Translations under genes and position numbers: made by a program
The notes under the pieces: generated by a model
The model's database searches: none
What the model was told of the DNA's origin: nothing
What the model saw: only the letters and a program-made list of their open reading frames with translations
NCBI GenBank assembly: GCA_000969725.1
Contig: JXSR01S003792.1
Source of the DNA: Ophiothrix spiculata
Lineage: Eukaryota; Echinodermata; Ophiuroidea; Amphilepidida; Ophiotrichidae
Reading direction: 5' to 3' (one strand)
Length of the DNA stretch: 20,317 nucleotides
Shown here: piece by piece, positions 10,125 to 18,765 of the stretch
Position numbering within the stretch: position 1 is the first letter of the stretch
Layout of the letters: each line of letters opens with the position of its first letter

Positions 10125-10654
10125 GGAGCTGGCCTAGATTCTTCCCACTAATTTTTTACCTACATATTTTTTTTAAAACTCTAATCGATAGAACATGTTT
10201 ATAGTAATATAACCTACAAGTAGTTTTCCATGATTTTGAGGAATATTGGAGAAAATCGCAATTCTTTACCTACTTTAATTTATTTCGCCAGCGCAAGTGG
10301 TGTGAAAACAGTGTTTCTAGTTTAAAAACTTTAAAATAATCTTGTTTCTACACCTGTGATGGCTAAACAAATTATTTTTGATAAAATTGTTTCTCTTTTA
10401 TGTATTAAATTATATCTAGGAGCTTTGTTTGATCTTTTACCTGGTAAATCCATCTGAGGTACCAATTTAGGATTTATGAAACACAGGATAGTCACACTAC
10501 CATCAAAGAATGATATACTGCAAATTAGTTCTCTCTCAATTTGAGCCATTTGAGTGTAAATTTTTGCACTTTTGGGGGATTTTACTATACTTTTAAGCTT
10601 TATTTAGAGCATCCCATAAGTTTTTATTTCTAGATGGAATCTAGGCTAGTCTCT
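10125..10654. mobile_element. TTAA-flanked TIR element, GCCTAGATTC family
   Basis: TTAA lies at 10121-10124 and 10655-10658. The left end is GGAGCTGGCCTAGATTC and the right end, as reverse complement, is AGAGACTAGCCTAGATTC; the left end has probably lost one base. It is 530 bp. The minus-strand open frame at 10331-10549 has no recognisable domain and lies entirely inside. A second, one-ended copy lies at 15165. Confidence 0.7.
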
Positions 10655-10997
10655 TTAACCTCAATGCATTCATGCAATACTACTGAATGGAGTCAGTGAT
10701 GTAGTATTGCCTCCTAAAACAGGGGAAAAGAATTTGCTTTCTTTGTAACTTTACAGCAAAGGGTTTTGTAGAATAGAATCCATTTAAAGTCATTTACAAT
10801 CCTCAGGCAAATACAAGCCAAACCAAACAAAACCAAAAAGTCAGGTCAGAAACACTGAATTCTGAGCAATAATTCCTAGTTTCCAGTAATCTGACTACAC
10901 TGACACTTTCTAACAAAATATGCAGCAAGAATCCACTAAACTTGTCTGTGACACCAGAGGTAGTAGGTTCGCATCCATCATATTTGTACTTAGTTAA

Positions 10998-11334
10998 AGG
11001 AGCATGGTCCGATTGCCTCAACTTTTTTTCAAACTTTTTGAGATTTTGGTACCAAAATGTTGCTCATATTTTTCTCAAACCCATGTGAAATTTCACGGCT
11101 GAATTAGGTTTCGTTTTGGCGATATACATGAAAATTTGTCTAATTATGGTAACCATAATTAATTTTATACAGTAACGTTAATATAGGGGGGGGGTCTGAA
11201 ATACAAAATTGCCCATAAAATCAAAACAGTTAGACCGATTCAGCTGAAATTTGAAACTTAAAACTTTTGAGTGGTCATCTTTCATATGACATAAAAACTT
11301 AAATGGAAAAATCGGACCTAATTTCATCCTTTCT
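10998..11334. mobile_element. Possible TTAA-flanked element
   Basis: TTAA at 10994-10997 is followed by AGGAGCATGGTCCGATT. TTAA at 11335-11338 is preceded, on the reverse complement, by AGAAAGGATG and then GGTCCGATTT. The shared GGTCCGATT and the TTAA borders suggest a decayed element, but the outer ends match poorly. Confidence 0.35.
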
Positions 11335-11338
11335 TTAA

Positions 11339-11831
11339 GAAAAAATTGAACTAGGGTTAATTTCATTTTTTTTTTAATGTAAGTCGTTGCATCTCAATAC
11401 TTTGCTTTTCACAAAGATTCAATACCGGTAAGGTTGAAATTTAAACAGAATTTTTACTTGTGACGAACTGCGTTTTGAAATGCAACATCAATAAAAAATC
11501 TTTAAGGGTATGGCTGTTCATTTTAAAATGCATTCTTAGTCACTGAGTATGATTTACTTCCTTCTTGCTATCCACTATGTGACAACATATGACACTGCAT
11601 TTAGTGTTAAAGGCAGTAGATCCATGTGTTGAAGATCATGGTGTAATGTAAATGCATACTCCTCTGACGCGTAACGCTCTTATTTAATTTTGGAATCTTA
11701 TATGTTTGAATAAAAGTGTAAGTTTTTCTAATAATGACATCTTTTGTCTTTTGGCAAATAACTAACTTTATTCGTGATTTAAAAATAACTAAAAAATTAA
11801 CTAAGAATGAGAATAAAACATACTATTTATT
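11339..11831. other. Non-coding stretch, nothing recognised
   Basis: AT-rich intron sequence with no exon, RNA or clear repeat boundary. Confidence 0.5.
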
Positions 11832-11926
11832 GTTTTACCTGTCATCTATCGTCTCATATTGGATGGGCATACAATTTTTTTTCTTGAACAGCATCCATTA
11901 CGAGATGATAGATGAGAGGCAAAATA
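11832..11926. ncRNA. microRNA-precursor-sized hairpin (candidate)
   Basis: Arms 11832-11865 and 11892-11926 pair over about 34 positions. The core CATCTATCGTCTC faces GAGATGATAGATG with wobble pairs and few mismatches, around a loop of about 26 nt. Length and shape fit a pre-miRNA, but a decayed MITE would look the same. Strand of origin is uncertain. Confidence 0.35.
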
Positions 11927-11952
11927 AATCTTATCTTTTATGCATTTGTCAA

Positions 11953-12428
11953 TTGCAAGCCCGGCTACCGGGGACCCGCGCACGGCAGGGACAATACCGG
12001 GACTATTACCATCAGATTACCAGAAAGTAATGCCCCGCTAGCCGGGACTTTACCTGGTTTGTACCCCTGACTGTACAATAGAGTCGCCTGGCTACCCGGG
12101 CTGTAAGCCGGGCTGTATACCAAAATGTAGCCTGGGCTGTTATCCTGTTGTTACTAGCTGATTTCAGAGCGGGAGTAGCAACAGGGTGTACTTGAATATG
12201 ATATGACATGAATACTGGCCAGAAAGGGTGGGGACAATACCCGGGATATGACAATGAATTCTGGCTGGCATAACATGGGCGAAGACAATACCCGGGATGT
12301 GACCATCATTTTGTGCCCCGGCACCCGGGACAGTACCCAGACAATAGCAGGGATTTTTACACTTGGCTCTGGTAATTTCCCCCGGTAAGTCCCCGCTGTG
12401 CCCAGGTCCCCGGTAGCAGGGCTTGCAA
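11953..12428. mobile_element. GC-rich TIR element
   Basis: The left end TTGCAAGCCCGGCTACCGGG and the right end, as reverse complement, TTGCAAGCCCTGCTACCGGG continue as similar sequence for about 48 bp. The interior is much richer in G+C than its surroundings and repeats the motif ACAATACCCGGGAT (12234 and 12285, 51 bp apart; ACAATACCGGGA at 11991). The overlapping minus-strand frames at 12012-12441 are low-complexity by-products. No transposase or clear target duplication was found. Confidence 0.7.
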
Positions 12429-12528
12429 CCGACAGACTCATTATTCTCTTAATGTTTCACAAGTATAAATTCCGGTTTAGATTGCAGATTTGATGATTTC
12501 TCCCACCACCATGACCAAGCGGTAAGCA

Positions 12529-12751
12529 GGTGCGTAGCCAGGATTGCATAACCCAGGGTGCGCAATAAATCCTAGTCCAAATCGCCAGGCGTACCTGCCT
12601 GTATTAGACGGGTCGTCAAATGTATTATTAGCAGTAATTAGGACTATTGTGTCCTTTTTTCATTGTTTTCCTATTGTTTTTATTTCTTTTTTCATCTTTT
12701 TTTGTAGACCCCGGGGTTCGTGCACCCCTTCCGCACCCCCCTGGCTACGCC
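12529..12751. mobile_element. TIR element, GCGTAGCCAGG type
   Basis: The left end GGTGCGTAGCCAGG and the right end, as reverse complement GGCGTAGCCAGGGGGGTGCG, form the terminal repeats, each followed by GGTGCG-type sequence. It is 223 bp with a T-rich centre and no coding content. It ends 24 bp from the donor of the integrin exon at 12776-12840. Confidence 0.6.
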
Positions 12752-12775
12752 AATTTTAAGATATCATAGACTTAC

Positions 12776-12840
12776 TTTGGTAAGGTCCACACTGAAGCCA
12801 GCTTGACAGTGTGTAATTCCATCAAATCCCCATTGTTTAC
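12776..12840 (-). CDS. Integrin alpha chain, internal exon (start of blade 3)
   Basis: A 65-nt exon read from 12840 down to 12776. Its acceptor is TTTTCCTTTGCAG and its donor is GTAAGTCTATG. The first two bases complete a Ser codon (A from the previous exon plus GT). The 21 codons then read KQWGFDGITHC followed by QAGFSVDLTK. This fits the integrin alpha motif G-x-C-Q-x-G-F-S-x-D-x-T-K, where the Cys closes the disulfide begun by the SPC Cys of the preceding exon. The exon enters in phase 1 and leaves in phase 0, matching both neighbours. It is too short to stand out as an open frame and was found by its splice sites and motif. Its donor lies only 24 bases from the edge of a TIR element at 12529-12751. 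Confidence rests on motif, splice sites and phase agreeing together. Confidence 0.88.
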
Positions 12841-13081
12841 CTGCAAAGGAAAAAATGGTGAAGAAATATGGTCACAAACAAATAAAAAAACTGTAATAGG
12901 AACGTAAGAATCAAAATGATAAGTATTTCAAACAAATGCAAACACCCGCGGGGCCGCTCAAAATGGCAATTAGTACTCATGCTTATAATAAAAAATGGCG
13001 TAAAAGGGTTTGATTTTGTACCACAAGTGGCGTCTCCATTTTTGGAAACAGGGGAAGTTTTCAGCATAATTTACGCCATTA

Positions 13082-14199
13082 ATGGTTTATTCAGAGTCTT
13101 TACCTAGGGAGCAAAACAGGTTTACTTGCAACGAGAAATTATTTTTATGTGTCCTATCTAGATGGGTGTTATGGACCATAGATAACATCGCTAGGGTGGA
13201 CACAGAATCATTCTGTTGCACGGAACCATACAGGAGGGGGGTAAAAGTCATTACAGGGGGCAACTTTGAAAATTGGTCAAATCTTGTTCAAAACCATTCT
13301 AACATGTTCCTCTCATCATAACGAACCAGAAAATATATACTTTGACCCATCTCCAATGAGTGCTTCAAGAGTTATATCCGAAAACATGAAAGGTCAAATC
13401 AAGGGTCAGGAGATGGGTCTATGGGAGTCAAAAATTTTAAAAGTGTTCGATTTTATTCAGAATGGTCTCAAATTGTTTGTCTTGCAAAACTGTCTGTACA
13501 AAGTAATATTTTCAAACGTCTACGATCAACCGTTGCTATGGTTACAGGTCGATAGAAAGTTTTTGTTATATTATGCATATGCACCAATTGGAAATAACGT
13601 TTCTTTCTTGATACCATAGAAACGATTGATCGCAGACGTTGGAAAATATTACTTTATGTAGACAGTTTTGCAAGACGAACAATTTGAGACCATTTTGAAC
13701 AAAATCCGACACTTTTAAAATTTTTGACTCCCATAGGCCCAACATGTGACCCCTGTAATCACATTTCATGCTTTCGGTTATATCTCAAAAACTATTCATC
13801 AGATATGGGTCAAAGTATACTTTTTCTGCTTCCTTATGATGAGAGGAACATGTTAGAATGATTTAAAACAAAATTTGACCAGTTTTGAAGCTTGCCCCCT
13901 GCAATGACTTTTACCCCCCTCCTGCAGGGTCCCGTGCAGGTGACTGATTTTGTGTCCACCCTAGTGTTGTTACCTATGGTCCAGAGAACCTAAATAGATA
14001 GGACACATTAAAATAATTTCTCGTTGCAGTTTTGCCCCTAAAATGGGGTTTTGCTCCCTAGGTACTTGTCGATATGCATCGATCGATGCCCATCGACGCG
14101 CAGTCTTTACACACGCCATGCAAAAAGAATAGTGCGTGTAAAAGACTGCGTGTCGATGGACGTCATGCGTTACATATCGACAGACTCCGAATAAACCAT
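13082..14199. mobile_element. Large foldback element (about 1.1 kb)
   Basis: The ends read ATGGTTTATTCAGAGTC and, as reverse complement, ATGGTTTATTCGGAGTC, flanked by TA at 13080-13081 and 14200-14201. Inverted similarity runs through nearly the whole element, with arms of about 13082-13545 and 13600-14190 and a turn-around near 13545-13600. Frames at 13266-13619 and 13566-13769 encode near-identical peptides only because the arms are copies of one sequence. The right arm is interrupted by a small hairpin at 14067-14182. Confidence 0.85.
14067..14182. mobile_element. Small hairpin element inserted in the foldback
   Basis: The left arm starts TGTCGATATG and contains CCATCGACGCGCAGTC. The right arm, as reverse complement, starts TGTCGATATG and contains CCATCGACACGCAGTC. 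The 116 bp are absent from the matching position in the left arm of the host foldback, where CTAGGTAAAGACTC-type sequence is continuous. This shows it was added later. Confidence 0.75.
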
Positions 14200-14201
14200 T
14201 A

Positions 14202-15160
14202 GGGTTCTAAATTCAGGCTACCTTTGCTGCCAAGGGTAACTTTTAACTTAGAGTTGCTCAGCTTAGTATTGTGCTGTACATGTTTTGAATAAAAAGTTCT
14301 TAAAACAAAAGAAAATAAGTATTGACTGTAAATGAATGAAAAACTTCAATTGTATACTTTTTAATACCTAATTTGTTAGCAAATGGTCATTACAGACTTA
14401 CGCCATTGCGACATTTGGTGTGTGATTTTCAAAATCTTCACTGACCTTACACCATTTAGGGGTGCAATTTGCTGTCAACAATTACGCCATTTAGGGTCCA
14501 ATTTTGAGTTGCTCAGATGAGCATGAGTACCACTTTACCAGGGTTAAACAGTCTGATAGCAGAGATCAATCTGCTCTCTGCACACACTTCAAATCTATTC
14601 CTTGTGCAATATCAACCCTTTTGTATTTTTTTTTTTTAAGTTTCTCTTCCACATCATATTTTTAAAATGGTTACATGTTGTACAGGTCACAACTGATAAA
14701 CATAATTCAGAAACAAGATGGTTCTTTCACAACTTCCTTGGATCTTAATTCTTGAAACCGAGTCTGAACACTTTGCACCAAAGTTGCTGGAATGACAACA
14801 AATATGTTGCTCATACCATTTTTTTCTGGTTTTGCAGTTTTATGAAAGCTCAAATAAATAAATTTACTTGGTCTATTTGTGGGCATAGTGGGATTTGGGG
14901 TTAAACCGAGTTTATAAATGTAGTGACATATACTGATTGCGGAGTGCCACATTTCAGTACAAAAAGGTATAGTTTCTTGTGAAATGTGTATTTAATAAAG
15001 CTCCTCTCTCCCTCCCCATGCTCTTAGTCATCGTACATTTGGTTCACGTTGCTACGGGCTTTGCTATTGAACCAAATCAACCTGTGGTTAACACATGAAG
15101 TGTAAATCATGTGGGAAAGGTACATGGGCAATGTCTACGGAAGTTATCTCTTAAAATCAG
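14202..15160. other. Non-coding stretch, no gene recognised
   Basis: Contains GGCGTAA-type words near 14400-14500 that echo the left flank of the foldback in inverse orientation, and a T-run near 14627. The minus-strand frame at 14707-14952 has no recognisable domain or supporting splice sites. Confidence 0.45.
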
Positions 15161-15164
15161 TTAA

Positions 15165-15240
15165 AGGGACTAGCCTAGATTCCACTTAGAATTAAAAACT
15201 TATGGAAATGCTTTAAATAAGTCCCTATAAGCTTAACATT
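15165..15240. mobile_element. Partial copy of the GCCTAGATTC-family element
   Basis: TTAA (15161-15164) is followed by AGGGACTAGCCTAGATTCCA. About 75 bp resemble the right arm (reverse complement) of the element at 10125-10654, including AAAAACTTATGG. No matching second end was found, so it is truncated or too diverged to see. Confidence 0.6.
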
Positions 15241-16975
15241 CATAAAAGCTATGTCTTGTCGAATTCAAAGCCAATACATTTGAAGTTATCCTGTGGAGCA
15301 TACAAACATCTTTTTAAGTAGTTTGAGACAAAATGAAAAGGGAGGGTTTTTTTTACACATTTCTAAAAATCCTGACTGTACAGTATTCCAAGATCATAAG
15401 GGTGTCAAGGGCCATGGGCAGTGGTGAGATGAGAGCCCAAGGGTGCTTGGCTTTTGATGATGGTTCTTCTTGAAATAGTCTATCTGTATGGACCTCGCAA
15501 GCAAATGAAAAGCGTGAGCGGAAGGCTAAGCCAGACATGCGAGCACTGCAGGATTGAGCATTTTGCTTGCAATTAATGGTCCATCTCGATCATGCTGTGT
15601 GTTCGCTTGCAAAGATCCATCTAGACGAACTGTTCTTAATAGATGACAGCATTGGTGATAGAACTGATATTTGAATGTGGAACTTAGCTCATATCAAATT
15701 ATTCTTCTAAATTTCCAATTATCTCATCATGATGGCCACATTGTGTAAAAGAATCTACATTTTCATTGTGTCCAAACGATCAGACATAAATTGCTTATGA
15801 CCGGTTATAACTTGTGTCAGTATTTTAGTGTTGGATATAAAGTTGCAGTGAGAATGATTGTTAGATATAACTCTATCAAACATAGTGCAACTTGTAGGCC
15901 CTACAATTTGTACTTTATAGGTAATCAAAATTTTAAGATTCAATAGATGAAACAAGAGGCCAGCGAATAAGATTAACAAGGAGCTAAAACGGTCTGCTTT
16001 AGATGAGAGCTTGAAATTTCAACACCATTTCTGATCTGCTGTTACCGGCAAGCTATCGGACATAACATGTCGGATAGCCTACATGTTCATGCAGTATAAC
16101 TTCATGTATGAACACAGCTGCAAACAAAATGCATTTCAGGCAACAGCGAGTTTCATAATAAAGATTAACTAAACAATGATTAAGCTTAAATGCACCATCA
16201 TTCAAAACCTTTAGTAACATTTGAAACGCTGAAGCTTAAACCATAGATTTTTAGAGACAACTTGGCAAGTTTTGAACAAATCTCATGTGGCAGTCAAGTT
16301 CATGACCGAGATTCACAGTATATATAATCCTGCGAAAGCCTTTGGGGATTTACCAGGGCATGCAATTAGCAATGCATGTATGCAATCAAGAGGAGGTGGC
16401 TAAATGGGGAGTTACCAAACGGATGAGTCAAAAGTGAGTTATAATTAGGTCTAATGCTATGTATGAATTTAATCAAATTGGGAATGGTAACTGGTTTTAT
16501 GGGGTTTTTGGTACTACTAGTAAGTATAAGCAGTTCCTGCATATTTGCAGACTTCTTACATTTGCAATGCAAATAATTATGTTGTAAAAACAAATCCGAT
16601 TACACGAACACCTTGATTTTGATGTTTTAAGGCGTGCACAATAACTGAAATACATGAATAAACCAGATACCACTTGAAGGATTTGGGTCCACTATCCACT
16701 ATTGTGTAGGCCTGGATACAACTTGGAAAGAATACCAGGCAAATTTAAGTTCAATCAGTGTTTTGTTTTGTACACATTTTTTTTTAAAGTATACTTTAGG
16801 TCCTATCAAGATCTTCATCCATGACCCGATCCTAACTCACCTTGTTTAGGCTTTCGCCAAGGAAACCCAACTTGGTACTTTGTTGGTACCAAGTAAGCTA
16901 AAGGAAGCTATCTTCAACAGGGCTCCAAGATGTTTTTTAATTCAGTTTTGAATACAGGAGGAAGACCAAGACCCC
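15241..16975. other. Non-coding stretch with small hairpins only
   Basis: Holds a hairpin at 16052-16078 and one at 16871-16893 (ACTTGGTAC facing GTACCAAGT). The minus-strand frames at 15353-15538, 15755-15979 and 16366-16593 show no domain, splice or compositional support. Confidence 0.5.
16052..16078. repeat. Short 12-bp stem hairpin
   Basis: GCTATCGGACAT and ATGTCGGATAGC pair with one mismatch around the loop AAC. Confidence 0.8.
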
Positions 16976-17055
16976 ACCCTAACCCTAAACGTACCCTAAC
17001 ACAAACCCTAACCCTAAACATACCCTAACCCTGAACATACCCTAACCCAAACCCT
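16976..17055 (+). repeat. Degenerate telomere-like CCCTAA repeat
   Basis: ACCCTAACCCTAAAC is repeated with variants (ACGTACCCTAAC, ACATACCCTAAC) over about 80 bp. TTAGGG/CCCTAA is the telomere repeat of most animals. Here it is interstitial and interrupted by AAACATA spacers, inside an intron. Confidence 0.75.
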
Positions 17056-17720
17056 TTTTTGTTTTGTTTTGATTGTATCAGCACAAAATAACTAAAATTT
17101 ATTTTTAATCATTCTAAGTTTGTCGATGAATCCCCTGGAAGTGGAGAACAAGTTGACTTTGTATGGATTGTGTAAAATGATTGAATATTACATGTAGGCC
17201 TACTTGCCTTATGATGTCAACTCATCTAAACTCACTAATATATTACTCATCATTTTACAACCTTACCATCAAGTTCAGTTCTAAGCCAAAGCATTTGACT
17301 TTTTGTCAAGTTTATTTAAATACCACAGATACTAGAGGCTAAAAAGGATTTACCAAAAATGATTAGCTTTAATACAAAAGTGATTAACAGACTTTCAATA
17401 GCCAAGTTTGACGAAGAATTTATCACCTTTCCTCTGAAGAAAGCCAAATACTTTTGTGGGCGTTAATTTATGTGGTTTCTTTCTTGGAAGAAAACTAATA
17501 AATGTGGCAAATATTTATATTTCGGATCATATTTTTTTGAAAATCAAAATAGTTGTGTATCATTTTTTTCTGGAGTGATTTTTTTGTGAGAAGTTTAACA
17601 AAGAAAAGGAAGTGGAGGAGGCAATCGTTTTTTATTATCTGCTTGAGTGTCCTTTTGCTCTGACATATTTTCCCATTATAGTTCTCATGGTTAAAGTATA
17701 GGACTGCCTGTATGCTAAGG
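17056..17720. other. Non-coding stretch, nothing recognised
   Basis: AT-rich intron sequence without a supportable feature on either strand. Confidence 0.5.
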
Positions 17721-17723
17721 TTA

Positions 17724-17978
17724 GGGACCGTTCACAAACACTAATTGTCACTTGTTAGAGGGTGCCTGATGCAAAAAAAAATTATCGCGGACGATTTTCG
17801 GGGCCCCCTTTTCGACCTCAAGAAAATGAAGGGGGCTTTTTTGCAACAAAAATTAGTGGTCAACCCAAAAGAAAACTCAATTTTTACCGGAAAATTTATG
17901 GTAATTTTTTTCAAGCCCCTCCCCTTACGAGGGTGAAAAATTTTAAGGGTCCCCTAACAAGTGTTTGTGAACGGTCCC
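17724..17978. mobile_element. TWA-flanked MITE, copy 1
   Basis: Ends GGGACCGTTCACAAACACT and its complement AGTGTTTGTGAACGGTCCC form the TIRs. TTA lies at 17721-17723 and 17979-17981. It is 255 bp. The 3-bp TTA duplication suits PIF/Harbinger-type MITEs. The plus-strand open frames across it are low-complexity and judged non-coding. Confidence 0.85.
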
Positions 17979-18001
17979 TTAGGGCGCATTCTGGGTCCCC
18001 G

Positions 18002-18037
18002 GGATATTCCCACAAGAGAATACTTACTATCAGAAGT
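18002..18037 (-). pseudogene. Third copy of the integrin exon donor region
   Basis: On the minus strand, AACTTCTGATA followed by GTAAGTATTCTCTTG resembles the end of the intact exon (AACTTCCGACA then GTAAGTATGCTCTTA) and about 25 bp of its intron, with scattered substitutions. The donor site is intact, but the coding sequence upstream of it shows no integrin motif, and a stretch corresponding to the TGTC part of the exon appears deleted. It sits between two TIR elements. Probably a leftover of another tandem copy of this exon end. Confidence 0.5.
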
Positions 18038-18300
18038 TAGCTCTGTGGAGCTTGATTTTAATTTCAAAATACATATTGGTTTGAGAAATACCAGGTATAG
18101 GCCCAAAAATACTAGGTCTAGACCTACATTGAATGAGATTTTAGTAAATTTAAAATGGTAACAGTTGGTCCTCAGACAATTCTATAAAGCAGCTGTTCTA
18201 TACAGAGTTCTATCCACCCCGAGTTCTATCCTCCTGGAGTAAAAATCAATTGACAATACAAAATCCTAAGGTTCCAGTATTTAGAAGAGCCAGATAGTAA

Positions 18301-18551
18301 GGGTTACCGTTCACAAACACTTGTTAGGGGAATTGATGCAAAAAGGGAGCCCTTAAAATTTTTCACCCTTTTAAGGGGGGCCTTGAAAAAAATTACCACA
18401 AATTTTCCGGTAAAAATTGAGTTAACATGCTTTTCTATGAGGTTGACCACTAATTTTTGTCACAAAAAAGGACGAAAAGGGGGGGGGGGGGGGGATTTCC
18501 GCGATATTTTGTTTGCATCAGCCCTCCCAACAAGTGTTTGTGAACTGTCCC
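18301..18551. mobile_element. TWA-flanked MITE, copy 2 (opposite orientation)
   Basis: Ends GGGTTACCGTTCACAAACAC and GTGTTTGTGAACTGTCCC are flanked by TAA at 18298-18300 and 18552-18554. The interior matches the reverse complement of the copy at 17724 (shared words TTTTCCGGTAAAAATTGAGT and GGTTGACCACTAATTTTTGT). It is 251 bp and contains a G run of about 16 near 18479. Confidence 0.85.
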
Positions 18552-18616
18552 TAATTCTATAGAAATGGTAGTATTATAAAGGTCTTTTCAGTCTATTTTC
18601 AGCTCTGAACCAGAGC

Positions 18617-18699
18617 TATCTGACGTTTGACAAGGTGAATATTTTACAGAGTTGGACACTAAATTGCCATCGATTACATAAAATGCTCCCACTGGTTCT
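18617..18699 (-). pseudogene. Degenerate partial duplicate of the integrin exon
   Basis: These 83 bases align without gaps to 18766-18848, the donor half of the intact integrin exon; I count about 13 differences, mostly transitions. The frame is still open and reads EPVGAFYVIDGN then LVSNSVKYSPCQTSD. The Cys of GACY is Phe here, which would break the first propeller disulfide. The splice donor GTAAGT is replaced by GCTCTG. The upstream half containing ACAP and its acceptor is missing. It lies 67 bp downstream of the intact exon in the same orientation. It looks like a decayed tandem exon copy rather than a usable alternative exon. Confidence 0.75.
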
Positions 18700-18765
18700 A
18701 CACCCCAGTCTAACGCAAATCCGAGTTACCCCCCCCCCAAGATATTCCAATAAGAGCATACTTAC

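Larger units (their letters stand above)
6027..12775 (-). other. Integrin intron (about 6.7 kb)
   Basis: Inferred intron between the exons at 12776-12840 and 5978-6026. It has a GT donor at 12775 and an AG acceptor at 6027-6028. It contains most of the TTAA-flanked elements described separately. No further coding exon was recognised in it on either strand. Confidence 0.8.
12841..18765 (-). other. Integrin intron (about 5.9 kb)
   Basis: Inferred intron between the exons at 18766-18904 and 12776-12840, with a GTAAGT donor at 18765 and a TTTGCAG acceptor at 12841. It holds the foldback at 13082-14199, the telomere-like repeat, the pair of inverted TIR elements and the decayed exon copies. Confidence 0.8.

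Noticed and set aside
12012..12441. Overlapping minus-strand frames of 80 and 95 residues
   Set aside because: They fall wholly in the GC-rich TIR element, where low stop-codon density is expected from composition.
13266..13769. Two open frames on opposite strands encoding near-identical peptides (LWESKILKV...)
   Set aside because: They are the same sequence present in both arms of the foldback element, so the match reflects the inverted repeat and not protein conservation.
14707..14952. 81-residue minus-strand frame with a protein-like tail
   Set aside because: No recognised family and no convincing donor or acceptor at the ends. A plus-strand TTTTGCAG nearby is not linked to any coding frame I can support.
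17745..18161. Three plus-strand frames in a row
   Set aside because: They cross MITE copy 1 and its flank, are low in complexity and have no recognisable domain.
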